A stretch of DNA of 64,000 nucleotides from Maribacter algicola (lineage in GTDB: Bacteria; Bacteroidota; Bacteroidia; Flavobacteriales; Flavobacteriaceae): the NCBI RefSeq assembly GCF_003933245.1, contig NZ_QUSX01000001.1:62001-126000 (forward strand), in the 5' to 3' direction. Of this stretch, positions 34,847-41,880 are shown one piece after another; positions within the stretch are counted from its first letter, which is position 1, and the number at the start of each line of letters is the position of its first letter. The translations under genes and the position numbers were made by a program. A model generated the notes under the pieces. It did not search any database, was not told the DNA's origin, and worked only from the letters and a program-made list of their open reading frames with translations.

Positions 34847-35329
34847 CTAGTTCTTGATAAGAACCCCACTTGCCTCAAAACCATAGGTCTTTTTGGGCAT
34901 GGTTATCTTGGCCAACTCCTCTTGGCCAGCACCGGCATCCTTCGCGTAGTGTTTCTGATCTTCCACGCTCATTTCCTCTACAAACGCAATTCCATCCACT
35001 ACCACCTCCTTGCCAGCGATATTCTTCGGCATAAAAAAACCATAGTCCTTAAACCTCACCATAGCTTCATTACCATTTGAAAGCGCTACCTTCATCCAAC
35101 AGCCCTTGGCCTGGCATACTTCCTTTACTTTACCAACGAATTTGGTATTTAAGGTATCGTTCGTGCTTAAACCGTCATAAATCGACATCATTTCATTGGT
35201 AGTACCAACGTTTGTTTCATCCACCCACACACCGAATATATTTGATTTATCCGTGTTTGGTTCTTTTTCCTGACCGATGGACCAAAAACCCATCAATAAA
35301 AACACAAGCAAAATGTTAAAACCTTTCAT
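34847..35329 (-). CDS. DUF4920 exported protein
   Basis: 160 residues with a signal peptide (MKGFNILLVFLLMGFWSIGQ). The DUF4920 domain shows TKFVGKVKEVCQAKGCWMKVAL (paired Cys, CxxxGCWM) and YGFFMPKNIAGKEVVVDGIA. The Cys/Met pattern is reminiscent of metal handling, but the function is not known. The ATG at 35329 fits the signal peptide. Confidence 0.88.
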   Translation of the reverse strand: MKGFNILLVFLLMGFWSIGQEKEPNTDKSNIFGVWVDETNVGTTNEMMSIYDGLSTNDTLNTKFVGKVKEVCQAKGCWMKVALSNGNEAMVRFKDYGFFMPKNIAGKEVVVDGIAFVEEMSVEDQKHYAKDAGAGQEELAKITMPKKTYGFEASGVLIKN

Positions 35330-35437
35330 ATTTTTCAAAAATTGATATCCTACTACAAAACTGCTCAATTTTAGACTAAAAAAGAAGTTGCTGTGCAGAT
35401 ATTTGATTAATTTTAATTTATTAAAGAATATTTTGGA

Positions 35438-36514
35438 ATGAGCGTAGAAACAAAAAACGTGAACATTAGTATAGAAAGGGCAAAGACCTCTAAATTAGAC
35501 CAAGTCGATTTTGACAATCTTAAATTTGGGTCTGTTTACACGGATCATATGTTGGTCTGTGATTATAAGGACGGGGCATGGCAAGCTCCAAAAATTATGC
35601 CCTATCAACCTATCATGTTAGATCCTTCGGCGAAGGTCTTCCATTATGGACAGGCCATTTTTGAAGGCATGAAGGCCTATAAGGATGAGAATGGGGATAT
35701 ATTCTTGTTTAGACCTTTGGATAACCAAAAACGGCTCAACATATCCGCTAAGCGACTTGCCATACCGGAATTGCCAGAGGAATATTTCATGGAGGGCCTT
35801 ACCACCTTATTGCAGTTGGACAGCGATTTCATCCCAACAAAAGAAGGCTCCTCCTTATATATTAGACCTTTTATGTTCGCTTCGGGAAATGGCTTTCATG
35901 CATCCCCGGCAGACGAATATAAATTCATAATAGCCTGTGCCCCGTCTGGTTCCTATTTTTCGGGAAAGGTAAGGGTATTGATAGAGCAGACCTACTCCCG
36001 TTCCGCCAATGGTGGTGTAGGGTTTGCCAAGGCTGGAGGAAATTATGCGGGACAGTTCTACCCTACCCAATTGGCCATTGAAAAAGGGTACAATCAGGTT
36101 ATCTGGACAGACGACACGGAACATGAATACATTGAGGAAGCCGGTGCGATGAACATTTTTGTTCGTATCAACGATACCTTGATAACAGGACCCACCAGCG
36201 ATAGAATCTTGGATGGCATTACAAGAAAAAGTATTTTGGAAATAGCAAAGGACAACAATATTCCTACCGAAGTGCGGAAAATTACGGTAACCGAAGTGGT
36301 CAATGCTGCCAAGGACGGTTCTTTGAAGGAAATGTTTGGGGCTGGGACGGCCGCCGTAATTTCGCCCATTTCTGCCTTTGGCTACAAAGGAACCGATTTT
36401 GACCTTCCGGAACTGGAAAATAGCTATGCCTCCAAATTGAAAAAATTGATTACGGACATACAGTACAATAAATCCGAAGACAAATACGGTTGGCGCTTTA
36501 AGATCAACAACTAA
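35438..36514 (+). CDS. ilvE: Branched-chain amino acid aminotransferase
   Basis: 358 residues, fold-type IV PLP enzyme of the BCAT (IlvE-II) group. It interconverts Leu/Ile/Val with their 2-oxo acids. The PLP lysine is in VGFAKAGGNYAGQ, followed by EEAGAMNIFVRIN and the phosphate-binding LDGITRKSILEIA. Cytosolic. Monocistronic with its own terminator. Confidence 0.95.
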   Translation: MSVETKNVNISIERAKTSKLDQVDFDNLKFGSVYTDHMLVCDYKDGAWQAPKIMPYQPIMLDPSAKVFHYGQAIFEGMKAYKDENGDIFLFRPLDNQKRLNISAKRLAIPELPEEYFMEGLTTLLQLDSDFIPTKEGSSLYIRPFMFASGNGFHASPADEYKFIIACAPSGSYFSGKVRVLIEQTYSRSANGGVGFAKAGGNYAGQFYPTQLAIEKGYNQVIWTDDTEHEYIEEAGAMNIFVRINDTLITGPTSDRILDGITRKSILEIAKDNNIPTEVRKITVTEVVNAAKDGSLKEMFGAGTAAVISPISAFGYKGTDFDLPELENSYASKLKKLITDIQYNKSEDKYGWRFKINN

Positions 36515-36515
36515 T

Positions 36516-36542
36516 AAAAAAGGGCTTCAAGGCCCTTTTTTA
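36516..36542. terminator. Bidirectional terminator between ilvE and MazG-like gene
   Basis: AAAAAAGGGC/GCCCTTTTTT stem around a TTCAAG loop, with T-runs on both strands. It overlaps the last codon of the convergent MazG-like gene. Confidence 0.85.
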
Positions 36543-36926
36543 ATTTTCCAAAATGGAAGCTATATCCGGTTTAAAATAATTGGGACCTTTTAGCACCTTT
36601 CCGTCTTCACGATAAATAGGTTTCCCGTCCTTACCCAATTTGCTCATGTTACTCCGTTGGATTTCGTTAAAAACTTCCTCTATTTTATGCTGCATTCCAT
36701 GTTCCAAAATGGTTCCGCAAAGAATATACAACATATCCCCAAGGGCATCGGCAACCTCCACAAGGTCGTTATTTGAGGCAGCCTCTAGGTATTCCTTATT
36801 TTCCTCGTCCATCAAATTAAAACGCAATTGGTTTTTTGTTTTTCCCAAATCTGCCCGCATTACCGGCGAGACTCCAAGTCCAAAAGATTCATGGAATAAT
36901 TGTACGGCGTTTATCTTACTTTTCAT
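36540..36926 (-). CDS. MazG-like / PRA-PH nucleotide pyrophosphohydrolase
   Basis: 128 residues, all-alpha NTP-PPase fold. The metal-binding EEN.KEYLEA and D.VEVADALGDMLYILCGT (ExxE-12-28-ExxD pattern) are visible; the C-terminal half contains GKDGKPIYREDGKVLKGPNY, characteristic of this phage-/Bacteroidota-type subgroup. It hydrolyses nucleoside triphosphates or a related nucleotide; exact substrate unknown. Confidence 0.88.
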   Translation of the reverse strand: MKSKINAVQLFHESFGLGVSPVMRADLGKTKNQLRFNLMDEENKEYLEAASNNDLVEVADALGDMLYILCGTILEHGMQHKIEEVFNEIQRSNMSKLGKDGKPIYREDGKVLKGPNYFKPDIASILEN

Positions 36927-37028
36927 TTGTTATAGTTTTTAGTTCTTTATGGTAGGATGTACGGCCCAAAATTTAATAGGTGTGTATTTAGTTAAAGGGC
37001 ATTTCATGAAACATCTTGAGTTTTAATT

Positions 37029-37036
37029 TAGCTTTG
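37029..37036 (+). promoter_or_regulatory. -7 box for small membrane protein
   Basis: TAGCTTTG (TAnnTTTG) 16 bp before the ATG at 37053. Confidence 0.5.
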
Positions 37037-37052
37037 CATAAAAATAGAAATT

Positions 37053-37241
37053 ATGTTCAGCACGGGACAAATTGTTTTTGCGATTCTTTTTGCCGTTACT
37101 TTTTTTATAATCACCATATTCATGTACAAAAAGGACCTAAAATTGCATCAAAAGAATTATAAAGGAGTTAAATGGGTGGGAATATTCTTTATATTATTCA
37201 TAATTATACTTTTCTGCATTAAGTATTTACTTAAGAATTAA
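37053..37241 (+). CDS. Small two-helix membrane protein
   Basis: 62 residues with two TM helices (about 5-24 and 42-60) joined by a basic loop (YKKDLKLHQKNYKGVKW), so both ends are probably outside or periplasmic. It resembles short conserved Flavobacterial proteins of unknown function. It has its own -7 box at 37029. Its stop overlaps a TTAACGTTAA palindrome. Confidence 0.7.
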   Translation: MFSTGQIVFAILFAVTFFIITIFMYKKDLKLHQKNYKGVKWVGIFFILFIIILFCIKYLLKN

Positions 37242-37316
37242 CGTTAATTTTACGTACACCACAATAATTAACGTTTTCACAACAAAAGCCCGGTTTTTCA
37301 CGTATAATATACCAAA

Positions 37317-37334
37317 TAACGTAATTTTGCGTTA
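37317..37334. promoter_or_regulatory. Operator-like TAACG-N8-CGTTA overlapping a -7 box
   Basis: TAACG (37317-37321) and CGTTA (37330-37334) flank TAATTTTG (37322-37329), itself a TAnnTTTG -7 box for the 59-residue ORF. A protein bound here would cover the -7 element. The same 18-bp pattern occurs at 38101-38118, and a related TAACG-N8-ACGTA at 37239-37256. Confidence 0.55.
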
Positions 37335-37357
37335 TTCATCTATAAGGGGCAAATATT

Positions 37358-37537
37358 ATGATGACATTCTTTATAATTTTATTGGTACTTATTACACTGA
37401 ACGTGGCCATGGTCATCGCAAGCTTACAAAACGCAAGCAAAAAGTCGAAAAGACCTACAAAGATGGTTTCTGAGGAAAACCAGTCCGTAATTTATCCAAT
37501 TAATCTCATTACTTCAAACTACAAAAAAGCCGTTTAG
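37358..37537 (+). CDS. Small membrane protein, Asn15 family member 3 (extended)
   Basis: 59 residues. The N-terminal 28 (MMTFFIILLVLITLNVAM...) align to the two tiny ORFs at 21159 and 21341, including Thr3, Phe4, Leu11, Ile12 and Asn15. It then continues with a basic stretch (SKKSKRPTK) and a polar tail ending YKKAV. It has a -7 box at 37322-37329, giving a leader of about 20 nt. The start may be either of two consecutive ATGs. Function unknown. Confidence 0.65.
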   Translation: MMTFFIILLVLITLNVAMVIASLQNASKKSKRPTKMVSEENQSVIYPINLITSNYKKAV

Positions 37538-37541
37538 TTTT

Positions 37542-37549
37542 TATCTTTG
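37542..37549 (+). promoter_or_regulatory. -7 box for crcB
   Basis: TATCTTTG (TAnnTTTG). Transcription would start near 37557, so the whole leader element copy C lies in the crcB 5' leader of about 90 nt. Confidence 0.6.
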
Positions 37550-37571
37550 TTAGGTATTGAATAAGACCCTT

Positions 37572-37619
37572 ACAAGTCTTAAAACCAAACGAGATGTTTA
37601 TTGGCGAATTGCATCTGAC
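37572..37619 (+). repeat. Leader element copy C, in crcB 5' leader
   Basis: 48-bp core matching copy B at 43 of 48 positions without gaps (ACAAGTCTT, GAGATG, TTATTGGCGAATTGCATC, TGAC). AGATG/CATCT can form a stem over the GGCG loop. Downstream a five-codon uORF, ATGAAATTGAACGGATGA (37632-37649), stops on the crcB ATG. Confidence 0.7.
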
Positions 37620-37645
37620 ATTTTAGAAGTAATGAAATTGAACGG

Positions 37646-38017
37646 ATGAAACAGTTTTTGCTGATATTTTTAGGTGGTGGCATTGGAAGTTTTTTACGAT
37701 ATCTAATTTCCAAGACCCTAAATTCACACTACCCCAACTTTTACTTAGGCACTTTTCTTGTAAATATTTTAGGCTGCTTTATCATAGGTCTACTTATCGG
37801 GCTATCCTTAAGGAACAATTACCTATCACAAAACCAAATGCTATTGTTGGCAACCGGTTTTTGCGGTGGTTTTACTACGTTCTCCACATTTGCACTGGAA
37901 AGCCATATACTTCTTAAGGAACATTCAATTTTGTATATGTCCGTATATCTTGGACTAAGTATTTTTATAGGCATCCTTGCCATTGCCTTGGGGCTTTACC
38001 TCTGCAAGTTGTTATAA
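37646..38017 (+). CDS. crcB: Fluoride ion channel CrcB/Fluc
   Basis: 123 residues, four TM helices. Family motifs GGGIGSFLRYLIS at the N-terminus, LVNILGCFIIGLL (Asn of the pore) and GFCGGFTTFSTFALE (Phe box) are present. It forms a dual-topology dimer exporting F- through the inner membrane. No crcB-type fluoride riboswitch sequence is seen upstream; the leader instead carries the repeated element and a uORF that overlaps the start (GGATGA). Confidence 0.93.
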   Translation: MKQFLLIFLGGGIGSFLRYLISKTLNSHYPNFYLGTFLVNILGCFIIGLLIGLSLRNNYLSQNQMLLLATGFCGGFTTFSTFALESHILLKEHSILYMSVYLGLSIFIGILAIALGLYLCKLL

Positions 38018-38100
38018 TCTTAACAGCACCCTCTTTAATTTACATTTATTAAACATTTTTTTATCTTTTAATTGTTTTTTAAACAATTCTCATTAGAAAG

Positions 38101-38118
38101 TAACGTTTTGCTGCGTTA
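38101..38118. promoter_or_regulatory. Second TAACG-N8-CGTTA inverted repeat
   Basis: TAACG and CGTTA around TTTTGCTG, same arms and spacing as at 37317-37334. It lies 84 bp after crcB and 192 bp before glnK; no -7 box overlaps this copy. Confidence 0.4.
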
Positions 38119-38204
38119 TTATCAAAAATTAGCTATTTCGTTTGCCTTCCCCTGTTCAAATTCACAAAATAACATCATCTAAATATTCATACCTGTAATT
38201 TTTA

Positions 38205-38248
38205 GGGGGGTTAATTATTATAATTATAAAAATATGGCGCATACCCCC
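38205..38248 (+). promoter_or_regulatory. Nitrogen operator candidate upstream of glnK-amtB
   Basis: GGGGGG (38205-38210, context TTTTTAGGGGGGTTAA) and CCCCC (38244-38248, context ATACCCCCAAAAAA) span 44 bp. The glutamine synthetase intergenic region has the same pair over the same 44 bp (54858-54901). The C-run ends 30 bp before the glnK -7 box. An extra AAGGGGTGTTAA lies at 38256-38267. Confidence 0.6.
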
Positions 38249-38278
38249 AAAAAAGAAGGGGTGTTAATTTTTTTAACA

Positions 38279-38286
38279 TACATTTG
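38279..38286 (+). promoter_or_regulatory. glnK-amtB -7 box
   Basis: TACATTTG fits TAnnTTTG. No TTTG lies at -33 spacing, which suggests the promoter needs an activator. Confidence 0.55.
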
Positions 38287-38309
38287 AGCCATCTAAAACA
38301 ATTAGTACA

Positions 38310-38648
38310 ATGAAAAAAATCGAGGCAATTATCAGAAAATCCAAGTTTGATGAAGTCAAAGAGGCGTTACATCAAATAGAGGTCAATTTCTTTAGTTACT
38401 GGGATGTAACAGGAGTTGGGAACGAAAAACAAGGTCATGTATATCGGGGTATTTCCTATAGTACTACAGACATTCAAAGAAGATATCTCACCATTGTTGT
38501 ATCCGATGAATTTGCACAAAAAACCGTGAACACCATTTTGGAAACAGCCTATTCTGGTAATGTAGGGGACGGTAAAATATTTGTGTCCGATGTTATCGAA
38601 GCATATAGAATTAGGACAAAAGAAAGCGGTCAAGCAGGTATCAACTAA
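38310..38648 (+). CDS. glnK: P-II family nitrogen regulator (GlnK-like)
   Basis: 112 residues: MKKIEAIIRKSKFDEVKEAL, T-loop region GNEKQGHVYRGISYSTTDIQ, and the C-terminal GDGKIFVSDVIEAYRIRT. The T-loop is two residues shorter than in E. coli GlnB; Tyr50 aligns with the modified Tyr51. It senses 2-oxoglutarate and ATP/ADP and gates AmtB, encoded 27 bp downstream. Regulated probably through the G/C-run motif upstream. Confidence 0.94.
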   Translation: MKKIEAIIRKSKFDEVKEALHQIEVNFFSYWDVTGVGNEKQGHVYRGISYSTTDIQRRYLTIVVSDEFAQKTVNTILETAYSGNVGDGKIFVSDVIEAYRIRTKESGQAGIN

Positions 38649-38675
38649 AAAAACAACTAACTAAAACTTAAAAAA

Positions 38676-39914
38676 ATGGACGCAGGATTATTTACAGCGA
38701 ATAACGTATGGATGATGTTGGCAACCGCATTGGTGTTCTTCATGCATACAGGTTTTGCCTTTTTGGAAATTGGTTTAACCAGACAAAAAAATACGATCAA
38801 CATTTTATTTAAGAACATATTCATCATAACGGGAGGTTTACTTCTATATTACGCCTTTGGGTTTAACCTAATGTACCCCGGTTTTGAGGATGGGGACACC
38901 GGAATATTAAAATTCGCAGGATTTGGTATCGCTGCACCGGAAGGAGGCATGACCCCTGATTACGCCGATGGTGGCTACACATGGTGGACAGATTTTCTTT
39001 TCCAAGGGATGTTCGCCGCTACAGCGGCAACCATTGTCTCGGGAGCCGTTGCTGAGCGAATCAAAATAGGTTCCTTCATGATTTTCACGATAGTTTACGT
39101 AGGATTGGTATACCCAATCGTTGGTGCGTGGAAATGGGGTGGAGGATTCTTGGATTCCTGGGGATTCTATGACTTTGCCGGTTCAACTTTGGTACACTCC
39201 GTGGGTGGATGGGCAGCTTTGGTCGCGGTTACTTTATTAGGCTCCAGAATAGGGAAGTTTGGAAAGGACGGTAAGCCAAACGCCATACCTGGCCATAGCA
39301 TACCAATGGCCACAGCTGGGGTTTTGATCCTTTGGTTGGGATGGTTTGGATTCAACGGAGGTTCCGTACTTTCTGCAGATCCAGAATTGACTTCCTTAGT
39401 ATTGGTCACTACAAGTTTGGCCGCCGCCGCCGGTGGTTTTGGCGCCATGATTACCTCAACCATTCTTTACAAGAATCTTGACCTTACCATGTTTCTTAAC
39501 GGTATCCTAGGAGGCTTGGTGGGTATCACTGCAGGAGCCGATTTAATGTCTCCAAACGAAGCAGTCGTCATTGGATTCTTAGCTGGTATACTTATCGTGT
39601 TTGGGGTTGCCTTGATCGACAAATTAAAACTGGATGATCCCGTTGGTGCGATTGCCGTACACTTGATTTGTGGTATTTGGGGAACCTTGGCCGTAGGTAT
39701 TTTTGGAAGCAAAGCAGGTATCGATCAATTGTTGACCCAATTATATGGTGTATTGATAATTGGAGCCTTTTGTATTGTAAGCGCAGGTATCATCCTTGGC
39801 GTATTGAAAGCTACCCTTGGTCTTAGGGTTTCAAGAGAAGAAGAATTGGAAGGTCTTGACATTCACGAACATGGAATGGATGCCTATCCCGACTTCAGAA
39901 TGAACCAACATTAG
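38676..39914 (+). CDS. amtB: Ammonium transporter AmtB
   Basis: 412 residues, eleven TM helices. Family motifs DFAGSTLVHSVGGWAALVA (conserved Asp and the first pore His), NAIPGHSIPMATAGVLILWLGWFGFNGGS (in part) and AVHLICGIWGTLAVG (second pore-region His). It conducts ammonium across the inner membrane and is blocked by GlnK. There is no cleavable-looking signal. A terminator follows. Confidence 0.96.
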   Translation: MDAGLFTANNVWMMLATALVFFMHTGFAFLEIGLTRQKNTINILFKNIFIITGGLLLYYAFGFNLMYPGFEDGDTGILKFAGFGIAAPEGGMTPDYADGGYTWWTDFLFQGMFAATAATIVSGAVAERIKIGSFMIFTIVYVGLVYPIVGAWKWGGGFLDSWGFYDFAGSTLVHSVGGWAALVAVTLLGSRIGKFGKDGKPNAIPGHSIPMATAGVLILWLGWFGFNGGSVLSADPELTSLVLVTTSLAAAAGGFGAMITSTILYKNLDLTMFLNGILGGLVGITAGADLMSPNEAVVIGFLAGILIVFGVALIDKLKLDDPVGAIAVHLICGIWGTLAVGIFGSKAGIDQLLTQLYGVLIIGAFCIVSAGIILGVLKATLGLRVSREEELEGLDIHEHGMDAYPDFRMNQH

Positions 39915-39927
39915 AAAGAATAAAAAA

Positions 39928-39957
39928 ACGGAGCGTTCTGCCAAACGCTCCGTTACA
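39928..39957 (+). terminator. Terminator after amtB
   Basis: Perfect stem ACGGAGCGTT/AACGCTCCGT around a six-nt loop; the T-tail is short (TTACAT), so termination may be partial. Confidence 0.7.
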
Positions 39958-40026
39958 TAACCTTTTCACTTTTATTTACAACTATTCACTTAAAATTAAT
40001 CCTAGAAGGATTTAAATTCTAAACAT

Positions 40027-41073
40027 ATGAAACAGATTATAAATACAAAATTCGTAAAAAATATTGTTTTGTCAACATTGGCACTTTTTTCAGCTGTTTT
40101 CGTAATAGCACAAGAAGAGGAAAGCGGTTCAAAGTTTACCTTGAGCGGATCCATTGATGCTTATTACAGGACAACATTCAAAGATGGTGGTAATGCTACA
40201 ACTGCAACCCCAACTTCATTTGCAAATCAAACAGGATTTGCTTTAGGTATGGCAAATTTAATAGGGACGTACGACATGGGAAAAACAGGAGTCGTTGTGG
40301 ACTTGGTTTTCGGACCAAGGGGTACAGAAGCTACCTTCAACAATGATGTTTTAAATGGAATCATCAACCAGGCTTATGCTTATTGGAATGTTTCCGACAA
40401 AACTACCTTAACCATAGGTCGTTTCAATACTTGGGTAGGGTATGAAGTTATTGCACCAGCAGCAAACTTCAATTATAGTGTTTCTTACTTGTTTTCAAAC
40501 GGTCCCTTTTCACATCTTGGTGCCAAGGCTGATTTCGCTTTTTCAGATGACGTAAGTTTAATGCTTGCCATTACCAACCCTTGGGATACCAATGATATTA
40601 GCGGGTCAGGCGTTTATGCCCTAGGCGGACAATTAGGTCTTTATGGTCAATTTATCAATGTTTATTACGATGGTGGTAGCGAAGTTGCGGGAGGACTTGG
40701 TTTCGAAATCGACTATACAGGAGGTTTTGACCTTTCCGATAGCTTTTTCTTTGGTATAAATGCTGCATATAATGACAATTCACAAACGAATAGCGGATTC
40801 TATGGAGCAGCCATTTACCCACAAATAACTACATCGGATAGTTTTGCGATTGGACTAAGAGGTGAATATTTTGCATACACAGCGGATGGTTTTGACGATG
40901 TTCCTGTTACAGCCCTTACCTTAACTGGAAGTTATACAAAAGAAAATTTAATAATTAAGCCAGAAATCCGTTTGGACAGCTTTGGAAAGGATAACGAACC
41001 TTTCTTTGATAGTAATGGAGGAACTACCAACAGCTTATCCTCTTTTGCCCTTGCAGCTATATATTCTTTCTAG
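40027..41073 (+). CDS. Outer membrane porin, beta-barrel (BBP2/OmpL-like)
   Basis: 348 residues with a signal peptide (about 1-28, LSTLALFSAVFVIAQ) and a barrel ending in Phe (ALAAIYSF). Opening strand FTLSGSIDAYYRTTFKDGG and LTIGRFNTWVGYEVIAPAANFNYSVSYLFSNGPFSHLGAKADF (outline only) match putative beta-barrel porin-2 proteins. Placed directly behind amtB, it may admit ammonium or small N compounds; this is inference from position. Confidence 0.85.
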   Translation: MKQIINTKFVKNIVLSTLALFSAVFVIAQEEESGSKFTLSGSIDAYYRTTFKDGGNATTATPTSFANQTGFALGMANLIGTYDMGKTGVVVDLVFGPRGTEATFNNDVLNGIINQAYAYWNVSDKTTLTIGRFNTWVGYEVIAPAANFNYSVSYLFSNGPFSHLGAKADFAFSDDVSLMLAITNPWDTNDISGSGVYALGGQLGLYGQFINVYYDGGSEVAGGLGFEIDYTGGFDLSDSFFFGINAAYNDNSQTNSGFYGAAIYPQITTSDSFAIGLRGEYFAYTADGFDDVPVTALTLTGSYTKENLIIKPEIRLDSFGKDNEPFFDSNGGTTNSLSSFALAAIYSF

Positions 41074-41121
41074 TTATCGAAAAAATAAGGACTAATTGAT
41101 TTTTGTTTAAGTTAATAGAAT

Positions 41122-41155
41122 AAAACCCGGTGGTTCCACCGGGTTTTATTTTTTA
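41122..41155. terminator. Bidirectional terminator between porin and DUF1684 gene
   Basis: AAAACCCGGTGG/CCACCGGGTTTT with a two-nt loop, T-run on the plus strand (TTTTATTTTTTA). It overlaps the end of the convergent DUF1684 gene. Confidence 0.88.
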
Positions 41156-41799
41156 TCAAAATTCTTGACCCCGGCCAGTATTCTAGTATCCATGTGATTT
41201 ACTGCAGGCACCAAGGGGCAGGAATATTTTTTGTTGTATACACAATATGGATTATAGGCTTTATTAAAATCGATGGTAATCCTGTTGCCATTAGGAATCC
41301 TTACATCCAGATACCTGCCACCACCATAGGTTTCCTCCCCGTTTGTTAAATCCGTAAAGGGAAGAAACAGATAATCCTCGTACCCATTTTCTTGTATGAG
41401 TTCAGCGTTCTGGTAAACCTCCAGTTCAAAAAGTTTTCCATGAAGCTCGAATTTCACCTTGGCGTAGACCACTTCTTCTGATTTCCTATCAGTGGTGGTG
41501 GGCATCATAAAAGGCACTGCATCCGGGGTCCTTATAAAATCGGCATCGATTACATAATTGGTATCCGGTGCGAAAAAATCAAGTCCCTTAAAATCCTTTC
41601 GAAACCTATCCGGTAAGGGTGACACGTCTGGGTCTTTGAATTCCTCATTTAGTTTCTGCTGGTGGGCCAGGATATCGGCAATCTTATCCGTAGGAGCCTC
41701 GGCGACCAAATTTGGTTTTTCATCGTGATATTTCTTTGCTTCCTTACAGGTGCTAAACATACCAATTGAAAGCAAAATCAGGACCATTAATCGATACAT
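41146..41799 (-). CDS. DUF1684 lipoprotein
   Basis: 217 residues, lipoprotein signal MYRLMVLILLSIGMFSTC (lipobox MFSTC). The DUF1684 domain shows LDFFAPDTNYVIDADFIRTP, LFLPFTDLTNGEETYGGGRYLD, then DFNKAYNPYCVYNKKYSCPL near the C-terminus. Function unknown. ATG at 41799 chosen for the signal. Confidence 0.9.
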   Translation of the reverse strand: MYRLMVLILLSIGMFSTCKEAKKYHDEKPNLVAEAPTDKIADILAHQQKLNEEFKDPDVSPLPDRFRKDFKGLDFFAPDTNYVIDADFIRTPDAVPFMMPTTTDRKSEEVVYAKVKFELHGKLFELEVYQNAELIQENGYEDYLFLPFTDLTNGEETYGGGRYLDVRIPNGNRITIDFNKAYNPYCVYNKKYSCPLVPAVNHMDTRILAGVKNFDKK

Positions 41800-41880
41800 C
41801 GTTCTATTTTTTTTCAAAAATACCATATGATTTTTCTTGTGAAAAGATTAAGGTACCGTTTGATGACAGCTTTTAAAAAA

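Larger units (their letters stand above)
38018..38309. other. glnK upstream region
   Basis: 292 bp, strongly AT-rich. It contains TAACG-N8-CGTTA (38101-38118), the G-run/C-run operator candidate (38205-38248), a third short GGGG motif (38258-38261) and the glnK -7 box (38279-38286). No ORF. Confidence 0.6.

Noticed and set aside
37550..37645. Fluoride (crcB) riboswitch upstream of crcB
   Set aside because: The leader lacks the conserved crcB-motif helices and GGCGAUGG-type start; it instead matches the repeated element found before unrelated genes.
38241..38265. Sigma54 promoter (TGGC...GC) upstream of glnK
   Set aside because: A TGGC at 38235 is present but no GC lies 10 bp downstream at -12; a TAnnTTTG box is a better fit.
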